The notes beneath the pieces were generated by a model, which did not search any database, had not been told where the DNA came from, and saw only the letters and a program-made list of their open reading frames with translations. The translations under genes were made by a program, and so were the position numbers. This document shows, piece by piece, positions 26,342 through 36,150 of a DNA stretch of 64,000 nt (the stretch's first letter is position 1; the number at the start of each line of letters is the position of its first letter). Source of the DNA: Vreelandella boliviensis LC1 (GTDB lineage: Bacteria > Pseudomonadota > Gammaproteobacteria > Pseudomonadales > Halomonadaceae); contig NZ_JH393257.1 in assembly GCF_000236035.1 (NCBI RefSeq), positions 257,087 to 321,086 of the forward strand. Reading direction: 5' to 3'.

Positions 26342-27526
26342 ATGAACGCACCGGTGCTGGTAATTAACTGCGGTTCCTCTTCTATTAAATACGCGTTGAT
26401 TGATTCAGATCCTCAGGCACCGCGACTTGAAGGCATAGCTGAGCGCTTGGGTAGCGAGGAGGCGCGTTTAAAGGGCAAAAACAGTGCCGGTGAGCGTTTT
26501 ACTCAGCCGCTTCCTGGCGCTGATCACACCCAAACACTTAACGCGATTCTGGAGCGTATGGAGGACCGATTACCAGCGGCGGTGGGGCATCGCATCGTGC
26601 ATGGCGGCGAGCACTTCACCCAAGCCGCACTCATCGACGATAGCGTCATCGCGGCGATCGAAACCACCGCAGCGCTTGCCCCCCTTCATAACCCAGCGAA
26701 TTTAGCGGGTATTGCGGCGACCCAAAACGTCTTTCCTACGCTGCCCCAAGTGGCCGTATTTGATACCGCTTTCCACCAAACCATGCCGCCGCGTGCTTAC
26801 CGTTACGCCCTGCCTGAAAGCCTCTACGCTGAGCATGGCATTCGCCGCTACGGTTTTCATGGCACCAGCCACGCTTACGTTAGCCAGCGGGCGGGCGAAC
26901 TGAGTAGCCGAGGCGCAGGCGGTTGGCTAACCGCCCACTTGGGCAATGGCTGCTCCACCAGCGCGGTGTGGAACAATCAAAGCCAGGATACCAGCATGGG
27001 CCTCACCCCATTGGAAGGATTAGTGATGGGCACCCGCAGTGGCGATGTTGACCCCGGCCTGCACGCCCACCTGCACCGCCAACTGGGCTGGTCGTTAGAC
27101 ACAATCGACGACGTGCTCAATAAACAGAGCGGCCTACTGGGGCTTTCAGGCTTAACCAACGATATGCGCGAAATTGAAGAGGCTGCCGAACAGGGCCACG
27201 CCACCGCGCAGTTAGCCATAGAGGTGTTTTGCTACCGGATCGCTAAATCGCTGGCGGCCCTCTCCTGCGCGCTGCCCCAGCTCGATGGGGTTATTTTCAC
27301 CGGAGGGATCGGCGAAAACTCGCCCATCGTGCGCCGCAATGTGTTGTCACTTATGCCCCACTTTGGCTTTGCGTTGGATAACGATGCTAACGAAGCCACC
27401 ATTCGCGGCAAAGAGGGCAAGCTTGATAACGCTGACCATCAAGGCCCCCAGGTGTGGGTGATCCCCACCGACGAAGAGGGCCGCATTGCCATGGAAACCC
27501 GCCACTGCTTAGAGGTCCGTGTATGA
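26342..27526 (+). CDS. ackA: Acetate kinase
   Basis: 394 residues (E. coli 400). Converts acetyl phosphate + ADP to acetate + ATP in overflow metabolism and reversibly in acetate use. The ASKHA signature [20 protein letters not shown] is at the N-terminus, the second signature [13 protein letters not shown] in the middle, and the adenosine motif [16 protein letters not shown] near the end. The stop codon overlaps the pta start (ATGA), so the two are translationally coupled. Confidence 0.97.
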   Translation: MNAPVLVINCGSSSIKYALIDSDPQAPRLEGIAERLGSEEARLKGKNSAGERFTQPLPGADHTQTLNAILERMEDRLPAAVGHRIVHGGEHFTQAALIDDSVIAAIETTAALAPLHNPANLAGIAATQNVFPTLPQVAVFDTAFHQTMPPRAYRYALPESLYAEHGIRRYGFHGTSHAYVSQRAGELSSRGAGGWLTAHLGNGCSTSAVWNNQSQDTSMGLTPLEGLVMGTRSGDVDPGLHAHLHRQLGWSLDTIDDVLNKQSGLLGLSGLTNDMREIEEAAEQGHATAQLAIEVFCYRIAKSLAALSCALPQLDGVIFTGGIGENSPIVRRNVLSLMPHFGFALDNDANEATIRGKEGKLDNADHQGPQVWVIPTDEEGRIAMETRHCLEVRV

Positions 27527-29706
27527 CACCCCACCCCGACCAGCCACAAGCAATTCTATTAGTGCCCACCAGCCAGGGCGCCGGGCTTACCTCAGCCTGC
27601 CTGGGATTAATTCAAGCGCTGGATACCATCGGCCTGAAAGCCGGATTTTTAAAGCCGTTTATGCAGAACGAACTCAACGGCCCAGGTCTGGACCGCTCCA
27701 CCGCGCTGGTTTCGCGGGCGCTTAACCAGCGACCGCCTTCGCCGATTTCCCAAGCGCGCATGGAACGCTTGCTGCGCGACGACCAAACCGATGAGCTGAT
27801 GGAAAATGCAGTCGAGCTCTATGAGCAGGTTGTCCAGCAGGCCCACCGCGATGGCAGCACCCTAGATCTTGTCGTGGTAGAGGGCGTGGTGCCCACCCAG
27901 CACACCACCTACGCTACCCAAACCAACGCCCAACTGGCCAACGCGCTTAATGCGCGAATTATTCTTGTTGGCACCGGTGACTTAAACGAGCCCCAGGCGC
28001 TGGCCGAACAGCTGGATATGCACGCCCGCAGCTTTGGTGGGGTAAGCTCCAGCCGCACCCTGGGCGGCATTTTGATGCGCATGCAAAACCTGCCCTACGG
28101 TCAGGAGGATGATCTTTCTGCCGCGCCAGGCACCTTCAAACCGCAGTTGGAAGAGTCGGTGCTTGCGGAGCTACGGCAGTACTCCCCAGCCCTGGCGACC
28201 GATAAGTTCCACCTAATCGGCGTGGTGCCTTACAGTAAAACGCTTAGCGCCCCGCGCACCCTGGATGTGGCGCGGGCGCTCAATGCCAAGCTGCTGAACG
28301 AAGGCGAGGCGTCCAGCCGCCGAGTGCTTTCCACCAGTCTTTGCGCCCGCAGCGCTGCCAACGCACTGCATATTTTCACCCCTGGCAGCCTGGTAGTGGC
28401 TTCCGGCGACCGCGACGATGTGGTGCTGGCCTCGGCATTGGCCACCATGAACGGTATTCAGCTAGCGGGCGTACTGCTGACCAACGGCTTTATGCCCAAC
28501 GACAATATGATTGAGATGTGTCGCCCTGCGCTCAAAACCGGCCTGCCTGTTTTGGCGGTAGAGACTGACAGCCTGACCACCGCCCAGCACCTCAGCCAGT
28601 TAAGCCGTGAAATCCCCATGGATGATTTTGAGCGCGCCGAACAGGTGGCTCGTTACGTGGCGGCCCATATGGATCTTGAATGGCTGAAAGCCCACCTAAG
28701 CAGCGGTTATACCCGCCGCCTTTCGCCTTCGGCGTTTCGCCACCAGTTGGTTAAACTTGCCCAGTTGGCTAAAAAACGCGTGGTGCTGCCGGAAGGTGAT
28801 GAGCCGCGCACTATAGAAGCGGCGATTATCTGCCAACGCCGGGGCATTGCCGACTGCGTGCTGCTAGGTAAGCGTGACGATATCGAAAATGTAGCGCGTA
28901 ACCGCGGGCTGACGCTGCCCAAAGAGCTGACAATCATCGACCCCGAAAGCAGCCGCGCGCGCTATATTGGCCCGATGGTCGAGCGTCGTCGTGGCAAACT
29001 CAACGAGCTAACCGCCGAAGCGCAGCTACAAGACAACGTGGTGCTCGGCACCATGATGCTACAGTTGGATGAAGTGGATGGCCTAGTCTCCGGGGCGGTG
29101 CACACTACCGCCAACACCGTGCGGCCAGCGTTTCAACTGATTAAAACCGCGCCGGAGTATAATCAAGTCTCATCAATTTTCTTTATGCTGCTGCCCGAAC
29201 AGGTGGTGGTCTACGGTGACTGCGCGGTGAATCCCGACCCGGACGCTGAAACCCTGGCCGAAATCGCCCTGCAAAGTGCCCGCTCCGCGGAAGCCTTTGG
29301 CATCGAGCCGCGGGTCGCCATGATCAGCTACTCCACCGGCGATTCCGGCACCGGCGCGGATGTAGATAAAGTCCGCGAAGCCACCCGTATCGCCAAACAG
29401 CGCGCCCCTCACCTAGCCATCGATGGCCCGCTCCAGTACGACGCCGCCGCCATCGAGAGCGTGGGCAAACAAAAAGCCCCCGACTCGCCGGTCGCGGGTA
29501 AAGCTACCGTGTTTGTATTCCCCGACCTCAACACCGGCAATACCACCTACAAAGCAGTCCAGCGCAGCGCCCGCGTGGTCAGCGTCGGCCCGATGCTGCA
29601 AGGGTTGAACAAGCCGGTCAATGACCTTTCCCGTGGCGCGCTGGTAGACGACATCGTTTACACCATTGCCCTAACCGCCATTCAGGCTAGTCAGCGTGAA
29701 GAGTAA
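27523..29706 (+). CDS. pta: Phosphate acetyltransferase (long form)
   Basis: 727 residues, the long three-domain type (E. coli 714): a P-loop-like N-terminal domain ([18 protein letters not shown]), a central DRTGG regulatory domain (about 230-340) and the C-terminal PTA_PTB catalytic domain from about 415 ([48 protein letters not shown]). Interconverts acetyl-CoA and acetyl phosphate. The long form is usually allosterically controlled by NADH or pyruvate. The ATG at 27523 sits in the ackA stop; an earlier in-frame ATG (27454) would lie inside ackA. Confidence 0.97.
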   Translation: MTPHPDQPQAILLVPTSQGAGLTSACLGLIQALDTIGLKAGFLKPFMQNELNGPGLDRSTALVSRALNQRPPSPISQARMERLLRDDQTDELMENAVELYEQVVQQAHRDGSTLDLVVVEGVVPTQHTTYATQTNAQLANALNARIILVGTGDLNEPQALAEQLDMHARSFGGVSSSRTLGGILMRMQNLPYGQEDDLSAAPGTFKPQLEESVLAELRQYSPALATDKFHLIGVVPYSKTLSAPRTLDVARALNAKLLNEGEASSRRVLSTSLCARSAANALHIFTPGSLVVASGDRDDVVLASALATMNGIQLAGVLLTNGFMPNDNMIEMCRPALKTGLPVLAVETDSLTTAQHLSQLSREIPMDDFERAEQVARYVAAHMDLEWLKAHLSSGYTRRLSPSAFRHQLVKLAQLAKKRVVLPEGDEPRTIEAAIICQRRGIADCVLLGKRDDIENVARNRGLTLPKELTIIDPESSRARYIGPMVERRRGKLNELTAEAQLQDNVVLGTMMLQLDEVDGLVSGAVHTTANTVRPAFQLIKTAPEYNQVSSIFFMLLPEQVVVYGDCAVNPDPDAETLAEIALQSARSAEAFGIEPRVAMISYSTGDSGTGADVDKVREATRIAKQRAPHLAIDGPLQYDAAAIESVGKQKAPDSPVAGKATVFVFPDLNTGNTTYKAVQRSARVVSVGPMLQGLNKPVNDLSRGALVDDIVYTIALTAIQASQREE

Positions 29707-29728
29707 ATAGTCGGTTTCACGACCCAAA

Positions 29729-29763
29729 AAAACGCCCCGAGCAGCTAACTGCTCGGGGCGTTT
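29729..29763. terminator. Bidirectional terminator between pta and cyoE
   Basis: AAACGCCCCGAGCAG and CTGCTCGGGGCGTTT form a perfect 15-bp stem with loop CTAA, with A and T runs outside. It serves convergent operons. Confidence 0.92.
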
Positions 29764-29791
29764 GGTTTGACTGCTTAAAAGCGTTAGAGGA

Positions 29792-30715
29792 CTACACCCA
29801 TATAGGCACCATCGATTCCAACACCATAACTAAACTCATCGCGGTGATGGTGAGGATGGAGACACCGAACACCTGCTTGGCCCAGCGCACATCGTCATCC
29901 AACCGATAGCCACGCAGCGCCAGATAGAGCCAGTAGCCACCCATGGTCAGGGCCACGCATAGATACCCTGCGCCCGCCTGACTGGCCAACCCCAGCGCCA
30001 GTGAGGCGGGAATAAACGCCACGATATAGCCAAGGATATGGTGTTTGGCCATTTTGACCCCGCGCACCACCGGCAGTACCGGAATCGACGCCCGTTGATA
30101 ATCCGCATAGCGGAAGATCGCAATGGCATAGGAGTGCGGCATTTGCCACAGGCAGAAAATCACCAGCAGCATGATGGCACCGCTATCGAACTGCCCGGTC
30201 ACGGCGCAGTAGCCCACCACCGGGGGCATGGCGCCAGAGAGGCTGCCTACCAGGGTGCCGTACTCCGAGCGGCGCTTCATATAGAGGCTATAAAGCCCCA
30301 CATACACACCCCAGCCAATCACCGCCAGGGCAACGGTTAACCCGTTGGTACCCAGCGCCAAGCACACTACCCCCGACACACCCAGCAGCGCCGAAACGCC
30401 CAGTGCCTGAGTAATAGAGATGCTGCCTCTTACCAGAGGGCGATGGCGAGTACGCGCCATCAATGCATCAATATCGCGGTCGATGACGTTGTTACACGCA
30501 CAGCCTGACGCGATGATTAACGCAATCCCCACCATGACCGAGATAAAACTGAGCCACTCGAATTGCCCCTGAGCAGCGAGAAAATAGCCGCCCAGGGTGG
30601 CAATCAAGTTGCCGCCGATTATTCCCGGCTTGGTCAGCTCAAGCAGATCCCGCCAGCGGTTAGGCGCTGAAATTAGCCGATCATCATGTTGAGATGCAAA
30701 TGCTGCATGATCCAC
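29792..30715 (-). CDS. cyoE: Protoheme IX farnesyltransferase (heme O synthase)
   Basis: 307 residues, about nine membrane helices, UbiA superfamily. Adds a farnesyl group to heme B for the bo3 oxidase. The prenyl-diphosphate/Mg2+ motif is NNVIDRDIDALMARTRHRPL, with the second acidic motif replaced by YADYQRASIPVLPVV, as in CyoE. LTKPGIIGGNLIATLGGYFL matches E. coli CyoE. The start appears to be GTG (30715), overlapping cyoD by 43 bp. Last gene of cyoABCDE. Confidence 0.95.
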   Translation of the reverse strand: MDHAAFASQHDDRLISAPNRWRDLLELTKPGIIGGNLIATLGGYFLAAQGQFEWLSFISVMVGIALIIASGCACNNVIDRDIDALMARTRHRPLVRGSISITQALGVSALLGVSGVVCLALGTNGLTVALAVIGWGVYVGLYSLYMKRRSEYGTLVGSLSGAMPPVVGYCAVTGQFDSGAIMLLVIFCLWQMPHSYAIAIFRYADYQRASIPVLPVVRGVKMAKHHILGYIVAFIPASLALGLASQAGAGYLCVALTMGGYWLYLALRGYRLDDDVRWAKQVFGVSILTITAMSLVMVLESMVPIWV

Positions 30716-30993
30716 AGCGAGCCTCCTACCACTAAGACGAGAACCGTCAGTGTGAAGACGAAGGACATCAGATTCCAGCCTTCGTCAGCTTTGGTATTCA
30801 TATGCATGAACATAACCAGTTGCACCAATATCTGCAGCACAGCGGTCACCGCAATCACCACCACGGTAGCCAGCGTGCTTAGCGCACCACTCATCACCAC
30901 CGCAAAGGGGATAATGGTCAGTATCAGCGACAATACCAGTCCTGTCACATACGACTTTACGCTGCCATGGGCATTCGTTGAGCTAGCACTCAT
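30673..30993 (-). CDS. cyoD: Cytochrome bo3 quinol oxidase subunit IV
   Basis: 106 residues with three membrane helices (TGLVLSLILTIIPFAVVMSG, VVVIAVTAVLQILVQLVMFM, SFVFTLTVLVLVVGGSLWIM). This small accessory subunit of the proton-pumping ubiquinol oxidase aids CuB binding and assembly. The C-terminus LHLNMMIG is typical. It starts 1 bp after cyoC, with the cyoE start overlapping its end. Confidence 0.95.
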   Translation of the reverse strand: MSASSTNAHGSVKSYVTGLVLSLILTIIPFAVVMSGALSTLATVVVIAVTAVLQILVQLVMFMHMNTKADEGWNLMSFVFTLTVLVLVVGGSLWIMQHLHLNMMIG

Positions 30994-30994
30994 C

Positions 30995-31606
30995 TCACAG
31001 TACCCCCATCAGATAAACGAATGAGAAGACACAGATCCAAACGACATCAAGGAAGTGCCAGAACAGGCTTAGGCACAAAATCCTCGGCCGGGTCATAGCG
31101 TTCAACCCTTTGGTAGAGAGCTGTATCAGCATCACCAAAATCCAGATCAAACCAAAGGTCACGTGCAGGCCGTGGGTACCCACCAGGGTGAAGAACGACG
31201 ATAGAAAAGCACTTTTATCCGGGCCAAATCCTTCGTGAATCAGGTGCTGAAATTCGTAGATCTCCATGCCTACGAAAGCCGCGCCCAGCAGGAAAGTCAC
31301 GGCGAGCCACGCTTTTACCTGGCCAAGGCGCTCGGCGTTCATCGCCAGTACACCCATGCCGAAGGTAAAGCTACTCAACAGCAGCAGGAAAGTTTCGACC
31401 AGCACAAAGGGCAGCTCAAAAATATCCGCCGCGGTTGGCCCGCCCGCCGTTCCCTTCATCAGCACGGCGTAAGTGGCGAACAGTGACCCGAAGATCACCA
31501 AATCGCTCATTAGGTAAACCCAAAAACCAAACACTGTAGTGCCCGAGGCATCGTGATGCTCATGGGGCTCGGCCGTTGCGCCGTGTTGTAACGTATCGGT
31601 TGCCAT
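30995..31606 (-). CDS. cyoC: Cytochrome bo3 quinol oxidase subunit III
   Basis: 203 residues, five membrane helices, COX3 family: [20 protein letters not shown] opens the first helix, and the block [20 protein letters not shown] carries the conserved GxHGLHV motif. Stabilises the oxidase core. The start codon overlaps the cyoB stop by one base, giving tight coupling. Confidence 0.96.
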   Translation of the reverse strand: MATDTLQHGATAEPHEHHDASGTTVFGFWVYLMSDLVIFGSLFATYAVLMKGTAGGPTAADIFELPFVLVETFLLLLSSFTFGMGVLAMNAERLGQVKAWLAVTFLLGAAFVGMEIYEFQHLIHEGFGPDKSAFLSSFFTLVGTHGLHVTFGLIWILVMLIQLSTKGLNAMTRPRILCLSLFWHFLDVVWICVFSFVYLMGVL

Positions 31607-33618
31607 TACGCTTGCGCCTCCACGCCTAGCTGTTGCTCACGTTCGAGTTGTTGCTCACGTTTAAGTTGATGCTCACGTTCGATGCGCTCAACTTCAGCAG
31701 CGGGAACGTAGTAGTCGATATCGTCGTTAAACACCCGCGCCATAAAGCTCACAAAGACACCCACGGCACCTACTCCAGCTAACCACCAGATATGCCATAC
31801 CAGCGCAAAGCCGATGACCAGTGCAAAGAAGCTGATAACTGGCCCGGCCACGGTATTACGCGGCATATGGATATCGGTATAGGGGGCTTCTTCAAGCTGC
31901 TCCTCGCTACGCTGTTTTTGTGACCAGAAACTGTCGATATCGCCCACTTCCGGCAAACGTGCAAAGTTGTAGAACGGCGCTGGGGAAGAAGTTGACCACT
32001 CCAGGGTACGGCCATCCCAGGGGTCGCCGGTGACATCCACATTTTGTTTGCGGTCACGGATACTTACCCAGAACTGAATAATGGTGCAGGCAATACCCAG
32101 CATGATGATCACCGCGCCTACCCAGGCCAGAATCATCCACGGCTGCCATTCAGGGTTCGCGTAGGACTGCATGCGGCGCACAGCACCAAAGAAGCTCAGC
32201 ACGTAGAGCGGCATAAAGGCGACATAGAAGCCGATAAACCAGCACCAGAAAGAGCGCTTGCCCCACTTTTCGCTTAGCGTGAAGCCGAACGCTTTGGGGA
32301 ACCAGAAAGTCAGACCAGCCATCATGCCAAACACCACGCCGCCGATAATAACGTTGTGGAAGTGAGCGATAACGAACAGGCTGTTGTGGAGCACGAAGTT
32401 GGCAGCGGGCACCGCCAGCATAACGCCGGTCATGCCACCTAGGGTAAAGGTGATAATAAAGCCCAGCGTCCACAGCACCGGCGAGGTGAGTTCCAGGCTG
32501 CCGCGGAACATGGTGAACAGCCAGTTGAAGACTTTCACCCCGGTAGGAATGGCGATGATCATGGTCATAATGCCAAAGAAGGCATTGACGTTAGCACCGG
32601 CCCCCATGGTGAAAAAGTGGTGCAACCAAACGACAAACGAGAGCAGGGTGATCGCAATGGTCGCCCACACCATGGTGGCGTAGCCGAACAGCCGCTTACG
32701 AGCAAAGGTGGAAATAACTTCAGAGAAGACGCCAAAGGCGGGCAGAATCAGGATATACACTTCTGGGTGGCCCCAAGCCCAGATGAGATTGACGTACATC
32801 ATCATATTGCCGCCAAAATCATTGGTGAAGAAGTGCATGCCGAAGTAGCGATCCAGCGTCAGCAGCGCAACGGTGGCGGTCAAAATCGGGAACGAAGCGA
32901 TGATCAGCACGTTGGCGCACAATGACGTCCAGGTGAAGATCGGCATGCGGAACATCGTCATGCCTTTAGTACGCATTTTGATAATCGTGACGAAGAAGTT
33001 GATACCGGTGAGCGTGGTACCTATCCCGGATATCTGTAACGCCCATATCCAGTAATCGACCCCCACCCCGGGGCTAAACTCGATCCCCGATAAAGGCGCA
33101 TAGGCAAGCCAGCCGGTTTTGGCGAATTCGCCCACCACCAGCGAGATATTGACCAATATCGCCGCGACGGCAAATAGCCAAAAACTTAAGTTATTCAGGA
33201 AAGGGTAGGCAACGTCGCGGGCGCCAATTTGCAGCGGCACCACCAGGTTCATCAGGCCGATGACCATGGGCATGGCGACAAAGAAGATCATTATCACGCC
33301 GTGGGCGGTAAAGATCTGGTCGTAGTGTTCGGGCGGTAAATAGCCCGCTGCATCCCCGGCGGCCATGGCCAACTGGGTACGCATCATAATCGCATCTGAG
33401 AAGCCACGCAGCAGCATCACTAGGGCGACAATGAAGTACATGATACCGAGCTTTTTATGGTCAACGGAGGTAAACCACTCGTTCCATAGCCAGCCCCATT
33501 TACGGTAGTAGGTAATCAAACCAAACAGCGCAATCCCTGCAATGGCCATAAAGGCCACCACGACCATAATAATCGGCTCGTGGTAGGGAATTGACTCTAA
33601 ACTGAGTTTTCCAAACAC
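31606..33618 (-). CDS. cyoB: Cytochrome bo3 quinol oxidase subunit I
   Basis: 670 residues (E. coli 663), 14-15 membrane helices. It contains the low-spin heme b, high-spin heme o3 and Cu[21 protein letters not shown] carries the covalent His-Tyr CuB ligands, [10 protein letters not shown] the next two histidines, and [20 protein letters not shown] the heme ligands. Reduces O2 to water and pumps protons. The start is GTG with GGAGG 8 bases upstream. The C-terminal tail carries a repeated [18 protein letters not shown] encoded by an imperfect 18-bp DNA repeat. Confidence 0.97.
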   Translation of the reverse strand: MFGKLSLESIPYHEPIIMVVVAFMAIAGIALFGLITYYRKWGWLWNEWFTSVDHKKLGIMYFIVALVMLLRGFSDAIMMRTQLAMAAGDAAGYLPPEHYDQIFTAHGVIMIFFVAMPMVIGLMNLVVPLQIGARDVAYPFLNNLSFWLFAVAAILVNISLVVGEFAKTGWLAYAPLSGIEFSPGVGVDYWIWALQISGIGTTLTGINFFVTIIKMRTKGMTMFRMPIFTWTSLCANVLIIASFPILTATVALLTLDRYFGMHFFTNDFGGNMMMYVNLIWAWGHPEVYILILPAFGVFSEVISTFARKRLFGYATMVWATIAITLLSFVVWLHHFFTMGAGANVNAFFGIMTMIIAIPTGVKVFNWLFTMFRGSLELTSPVLWTLGFIITFTLGGMTGVMLAVPAANFVLHNSLFVIAHFHNVIIGGVVFGMMAGLTFWFPKAFGFTLSEKWGKRSFWCWFIGFYVAFMPLYVLSFFGAVRRMQSYANPEWQPWMILAWVGAVIIMLGIACTIIQFWVSIRDRKQNVDVTGDPWDGRTLEWSTSSPAPFYNFARLPEVGDIDSFWSQKQRSEEQLEEAPYTDIHMPRNTVAGPVISFFALVIGFALVWHIWWLAGVGAVGVFVSFMARVFNDDIDYYVPAAEVERIEREHQLKREQQLEREQQLGVEAQA
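31629..31684. repeat. Three imperfect 18-bp repeats in the cyoB 3' end
   Basis: The sequence TTGCTCACGTTCGAGTTG recurs with small changes three times and encodes the REQQLE / KREQQLE / REHQLK segments at the end of CyoB. It is in frame, so copy number could vary without breaking the protein. Confidence 0.7.
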
Positions 33619-33621
33619 GGC

Positions 33622-34647
33622 TTAACCTCCCGCTTCTACGCTAGAGGAATGGCTGCGCATGGCATGATCCTGACTAGCGTGGTTGTTGGTGACATGGCCT
33701 GACTTGGCCGCATGATCAGTCGTGTGAGCGCTTTCGCTATCTTGTGAGTCTGCATGATCGCCGCTCACCTGGTGGTCGCCGCCCATCTGGTGATCGCCAC
33801 CCGTATGGAAGCTTTTCAAGATGCTTTCATACAGCGACGGCGAAATGGCTGAGAAGTACTCCACCGGGTTAGATTCGCTGGGTTCCGCCAACGCTTCATA
33901 AGCTTCGGGGTAGGTCAGCGTTTGTGAGGCATCGCGTACTGTTTCAACCCAGGCGTCAAAATCGGCTGGGGTGGTCACCTTGGCTTCAAAGGTCATGCCG
34001 GAGAAGCCCGCGCCACTGTAGTTGGTGGAACGGCCAGGGTAGCTACCCGTTTCATCGGCGATGAGGTGGACATCGTTATCCATACCCGCCATGGCATAGA
34101 TCTGGCTACCAAGGTGAGGAATAAAGAAGGCATTCATCACCGAGCCGGAACTGACCCGAAAGCGCACCGGGGTATCCACAGGGAAGGCCACTTCGTTAAC
34201 GCTGGCAATACCCTGCTCGGGGTAGATAAACAGCCACTTCCAATCCAGCGCCACCGCCTGTATTTCGATCGGTGCCACATCGCTTTCCAGCGGTTTGTGC
34301 GGATCAAGGCTATGGGAGGTCTTCCAGGTCAACAGGGCGAGCACAGCGATAATCGCGCAGGGCACGATCCAGACCACCGCCTCAATCACATTGGAGTGCG
34401 CCCAGTCGGGTAGGTATTTAGCCACGCTATTACTGCGCCGGTAGCGCCAACCAAACAGCAGCGTCATGGCAATCACAGGAATAACCACAATCAACATTAA
34501 GCCAAAGGCGGTCAGAATCAGCGTGCGCTGCTCAGCGCCAACCTGGCCTTTTGGGTCTAGCAGGGCTGAACTACAGCCCGCTAGAAACAGACACAGCGCA
34601 AGGAGCACTAGCGTGCCTCGCCTGCGCCAAAGTGAGCGTCGTTGCAT
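33622..34647 (-). CDS. cyoA: Cytochrome bo3 quinol oxidase subunit II
   Basis: 341 residues. Lipoprotein signal with Cys25 (LCLFLAGCSSALLDPKG), two membrane helices (around 40-65 and 85-108) and a periplasmic cupredoxin domain that lacks CuA ligands, as expected for a quinol oxidase. VSSGSVMNAFFIPHLGSQIY and MDNDVHLIADETGSYPGRST match CyoA. The last about 60 residues are an unusual His/Ser/Asp-rich tail (repeats of GGDHQ/GDH, at least twelve histidines) after the normal end, possibly metal-binding. First gene of the operon. Confidence 0.96.
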   Translation of the reverse strand: MQRRSLWRRRGTLVLLALCLFLAGCSSALLDPKGQVGAEQRTLILTAFGLMLIVVIPVIAMTLLFGWRYRRSNSVAKYLPDWAHSNVIEAVVWIVPCAIIAVLALLTWKTSHSLDPHKPLESDVAPIEIQAVALDWKWLFIYPEQGIASVNEVAFPVDTPVRFRVSSGSVMNAFFIPHLGSQIYAMAGMDNDVHLIADETGSYPGRSTNYSGAGFSGMTFEAKVTTPADFDAWVETVRDASQTLTYPEAYEALAEPSESNPVEYFSAISPSLYESILKSFHTGGDHQMGGDHQVSGDHADSQDSESAHTTDHAAKSGHVTNNHASQDHAMRSHSSSVEAGG

Positions 34648-34980
34648 GGTGTGATCTCGTCAGAGGTTGTTTAAAACACTAGCTAGCCATGCTGTGCAGC
34701 TATATAGCAGGCTAACTACCACCCCATACTCTTCCCAAAGCATGCTCATAAGAACGTTGCTAAAAACAACGCTGCTAAAAACATTGCGTATCGCAGTGAG
34801 CGTCATTGCTCCGGGAAAAATATGCGTCGCCGAGAGGGGATTGGCGACGAGCCCTGCTGGCCCAATCACAAAAGGTTGGATCAACTAAGACTAAAGTATT
34901 TTCTATTGATCGAGATCATGAAAGAAGTGGCGCATTGCCGCACCCAAGGTATTGACTGTTATGGATAATGAGAAAATCGT
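34648..34980. other. Intergenic region upstream of cyoA
   Basis: A 333-bp gap holding the cyo promoter region. It contains an imperfect tandem 15-bp repeat, AACGTTGCTAAAAAC / AACGCTGCTAAAAAC (34753-34782), and an FNR/ANR-like box (34906-34919). No gene was recognised. Confidence 0.5.
34906..34919. promoter_or_regulatory. Candidate FNR/ANR box
   Basis: TTGATCGAGATCAT matches TTGATNNNNATCAA at all but the last base. In relatives, FNR/ANR represses cyo under low oxygen. Its distance from cyoA (about 260 bp) is rather large, so an alternative target is possible. Confidence 0.5.
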
Positions 34981-35772
34981 TTACGCCACTGTTACTTCGG
35001 GGACAACTATCTCAGGTACAACGCGGCCATTGTTCTTAAGCAGTTGCGGGGCGCCCTCTTCGTCGGTGACGACCACATCAAAATCATCCAGTGCGGCGAA
35101 GTAGGCAGGCCGTACTACGCCGAACTTGCTGGCATCTACCACCAACAGGCGTTGCATAGCGGTGGCTATAGCGGCCTGTTTAGGCGCCACTTCGTGAAAG
35201 TGAAAGCAGCTTACTCCACGTTCCAAATCTACCCCTGCAGCGGAGATCAGCGCTTTATTAATGCCCAACCGCTCGATAGCGGCGGCCATATTATCGCTGC
35301 CAAACGACTGTGAGGCGGCATAAAAAAGCCCGCCTAGTAGCACTAAACGCACATTGGGGAGCGCGGCGACGGCATTGGCAATATTAAGCGCATAGGTCAC
35401 CACCGTCAGTTCATGAAAATGACTTAACTGGCTCAGCAATGGCATCAGCGTCGAGCCGCAGTCAATAAACAGCGTATCGCCCTCTTCTATATAGGCTATC
35501 GCACGCTGACATAGGCGATATTTCGCCTGATAGTGGCTCGCCTGCTGTTCGGTTAAGTCATAAATAGGCGTTACGCCAGGGTAATTTGCCATCACTAGGC
35601 GCCCACCCAGCAGGCTAATAGCGGTGGGCTGGGTAGTCAGATCACGGCGGATGGTCATCTCAGAAACATCGCACAACTCTGCGGCATCGCGCAGATGAAG
35701 GGTGCCGCCACTGGCAAGCGCTTCCTGAAGCTTGGCAAGGCGCAGCGCGCTACGGCCATTCATGGTGGGCAT
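34981..35772 (-). CDS. deoR: Deoxyribonucleoside repressor DeoR
   Basis: 263 residues (E. coli 252). N-terminal HTH (LHLRDAAELCDVSEMTIRRD) and a C-terminal sugar-phosphate isomerase-like sensor (GDTLFIDCGSTLMPLLSQ, SAAGVDLERGVSCFHFHEVA, LVVDASKFGVVRPAYFAALD). Close agreement with E. coli DeoR at AGV-S-GVSCF and DxSKFGxVRPA. Released from DNA by deoxyribose 5-phosphate in the family. Divergent from tsx-nupC-deoCABD-cdd, with operators in the gap. The start is at 35772; an ATG three codons later is an alternative. Confidence 0.93.
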   Translation of the reverse strand: MPTMNGRSALRLAKLQEALASGGTLHLRDAAELCDVSEMTIRRDLTTQPTAISLLGGRLVMANYPGVTPIYDLTEQQASHYQAKYRLCQRAIAYIEEGDTLFIDCGSTLMPLLSQLSHFHELTVVTYALNIANAVAALPNVRLVLLGGLFYAASQSFGSDNMAAAIERLGINKALISAAGVDLERGVSCFHFHEVAPKQAAIATAMQRLLVVDASKFGVVRPAYFAALDDFDVVVTDEEGAPQLLKNNGRVVPEIVVPEVTVA

Positions 35773-36007
35773 CTCCTTGCAAACCCTCTCTTATTGGGTG
35801 GCGCACGACGTAACCATGCACATCGCGCCATAATCTTAGAGCTACAGCTTTTATTAATAGACGGCTTTCATTTCTATGCTGCGCGAGCGACGACGGAATT
35901 TCCACTGCTATCTTTCCACTTCTTTATTACCACTGCCGCGACGGCTTTTAACGAGCCCAGAGACCTTATATGAACCATCCATGTGAGAGCCATATGACAT
36001 TTAAATA

Positions 36008-36025
36008 GCGTTGATGTGACAACGC
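36008..36025. promoter_or_regulatory. Palindrome in the deoR-tsx gap
   Basis: GCGTTG-ATGTGA-CAACGC is a perfect 6-bp inverted repeat of the size of a LacI/CytR-type operator, and TGTGA within it could also be half of a CRP site. The remainder of 35773-36150 shows no gene. Confidence 0.45.
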
Positions 36026-36036
36026 TTGCAAATCAG

Positions 36037-36073
36037 CGTTAGAAAAATAACACTAAATGTTATAATTTTAACA
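36037..36073. promoter_or_regulatory. Tandem DeoR operator candidates
   Basis: TGTTATAATTTTAACA (36058-36073) differs from the E. coli DeoR palindrome TGTTAGAATTCTAACA at two positions. CGTTAGAAAAATAACA (36037-36052), 21 bp upstream, is a weaker match at 12 of 16. Two operators two helical turns apart would allow cooperative repression of tsx-deo. Confidence 0.7.
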
Positions 36074-36150
36074 TTATTGCCAGCCCGCACGACTATAACC
36101 TCGGATAGCCATACCCAAATGGCTCCGCGACAACCCTTGTTGAGGCTCTC

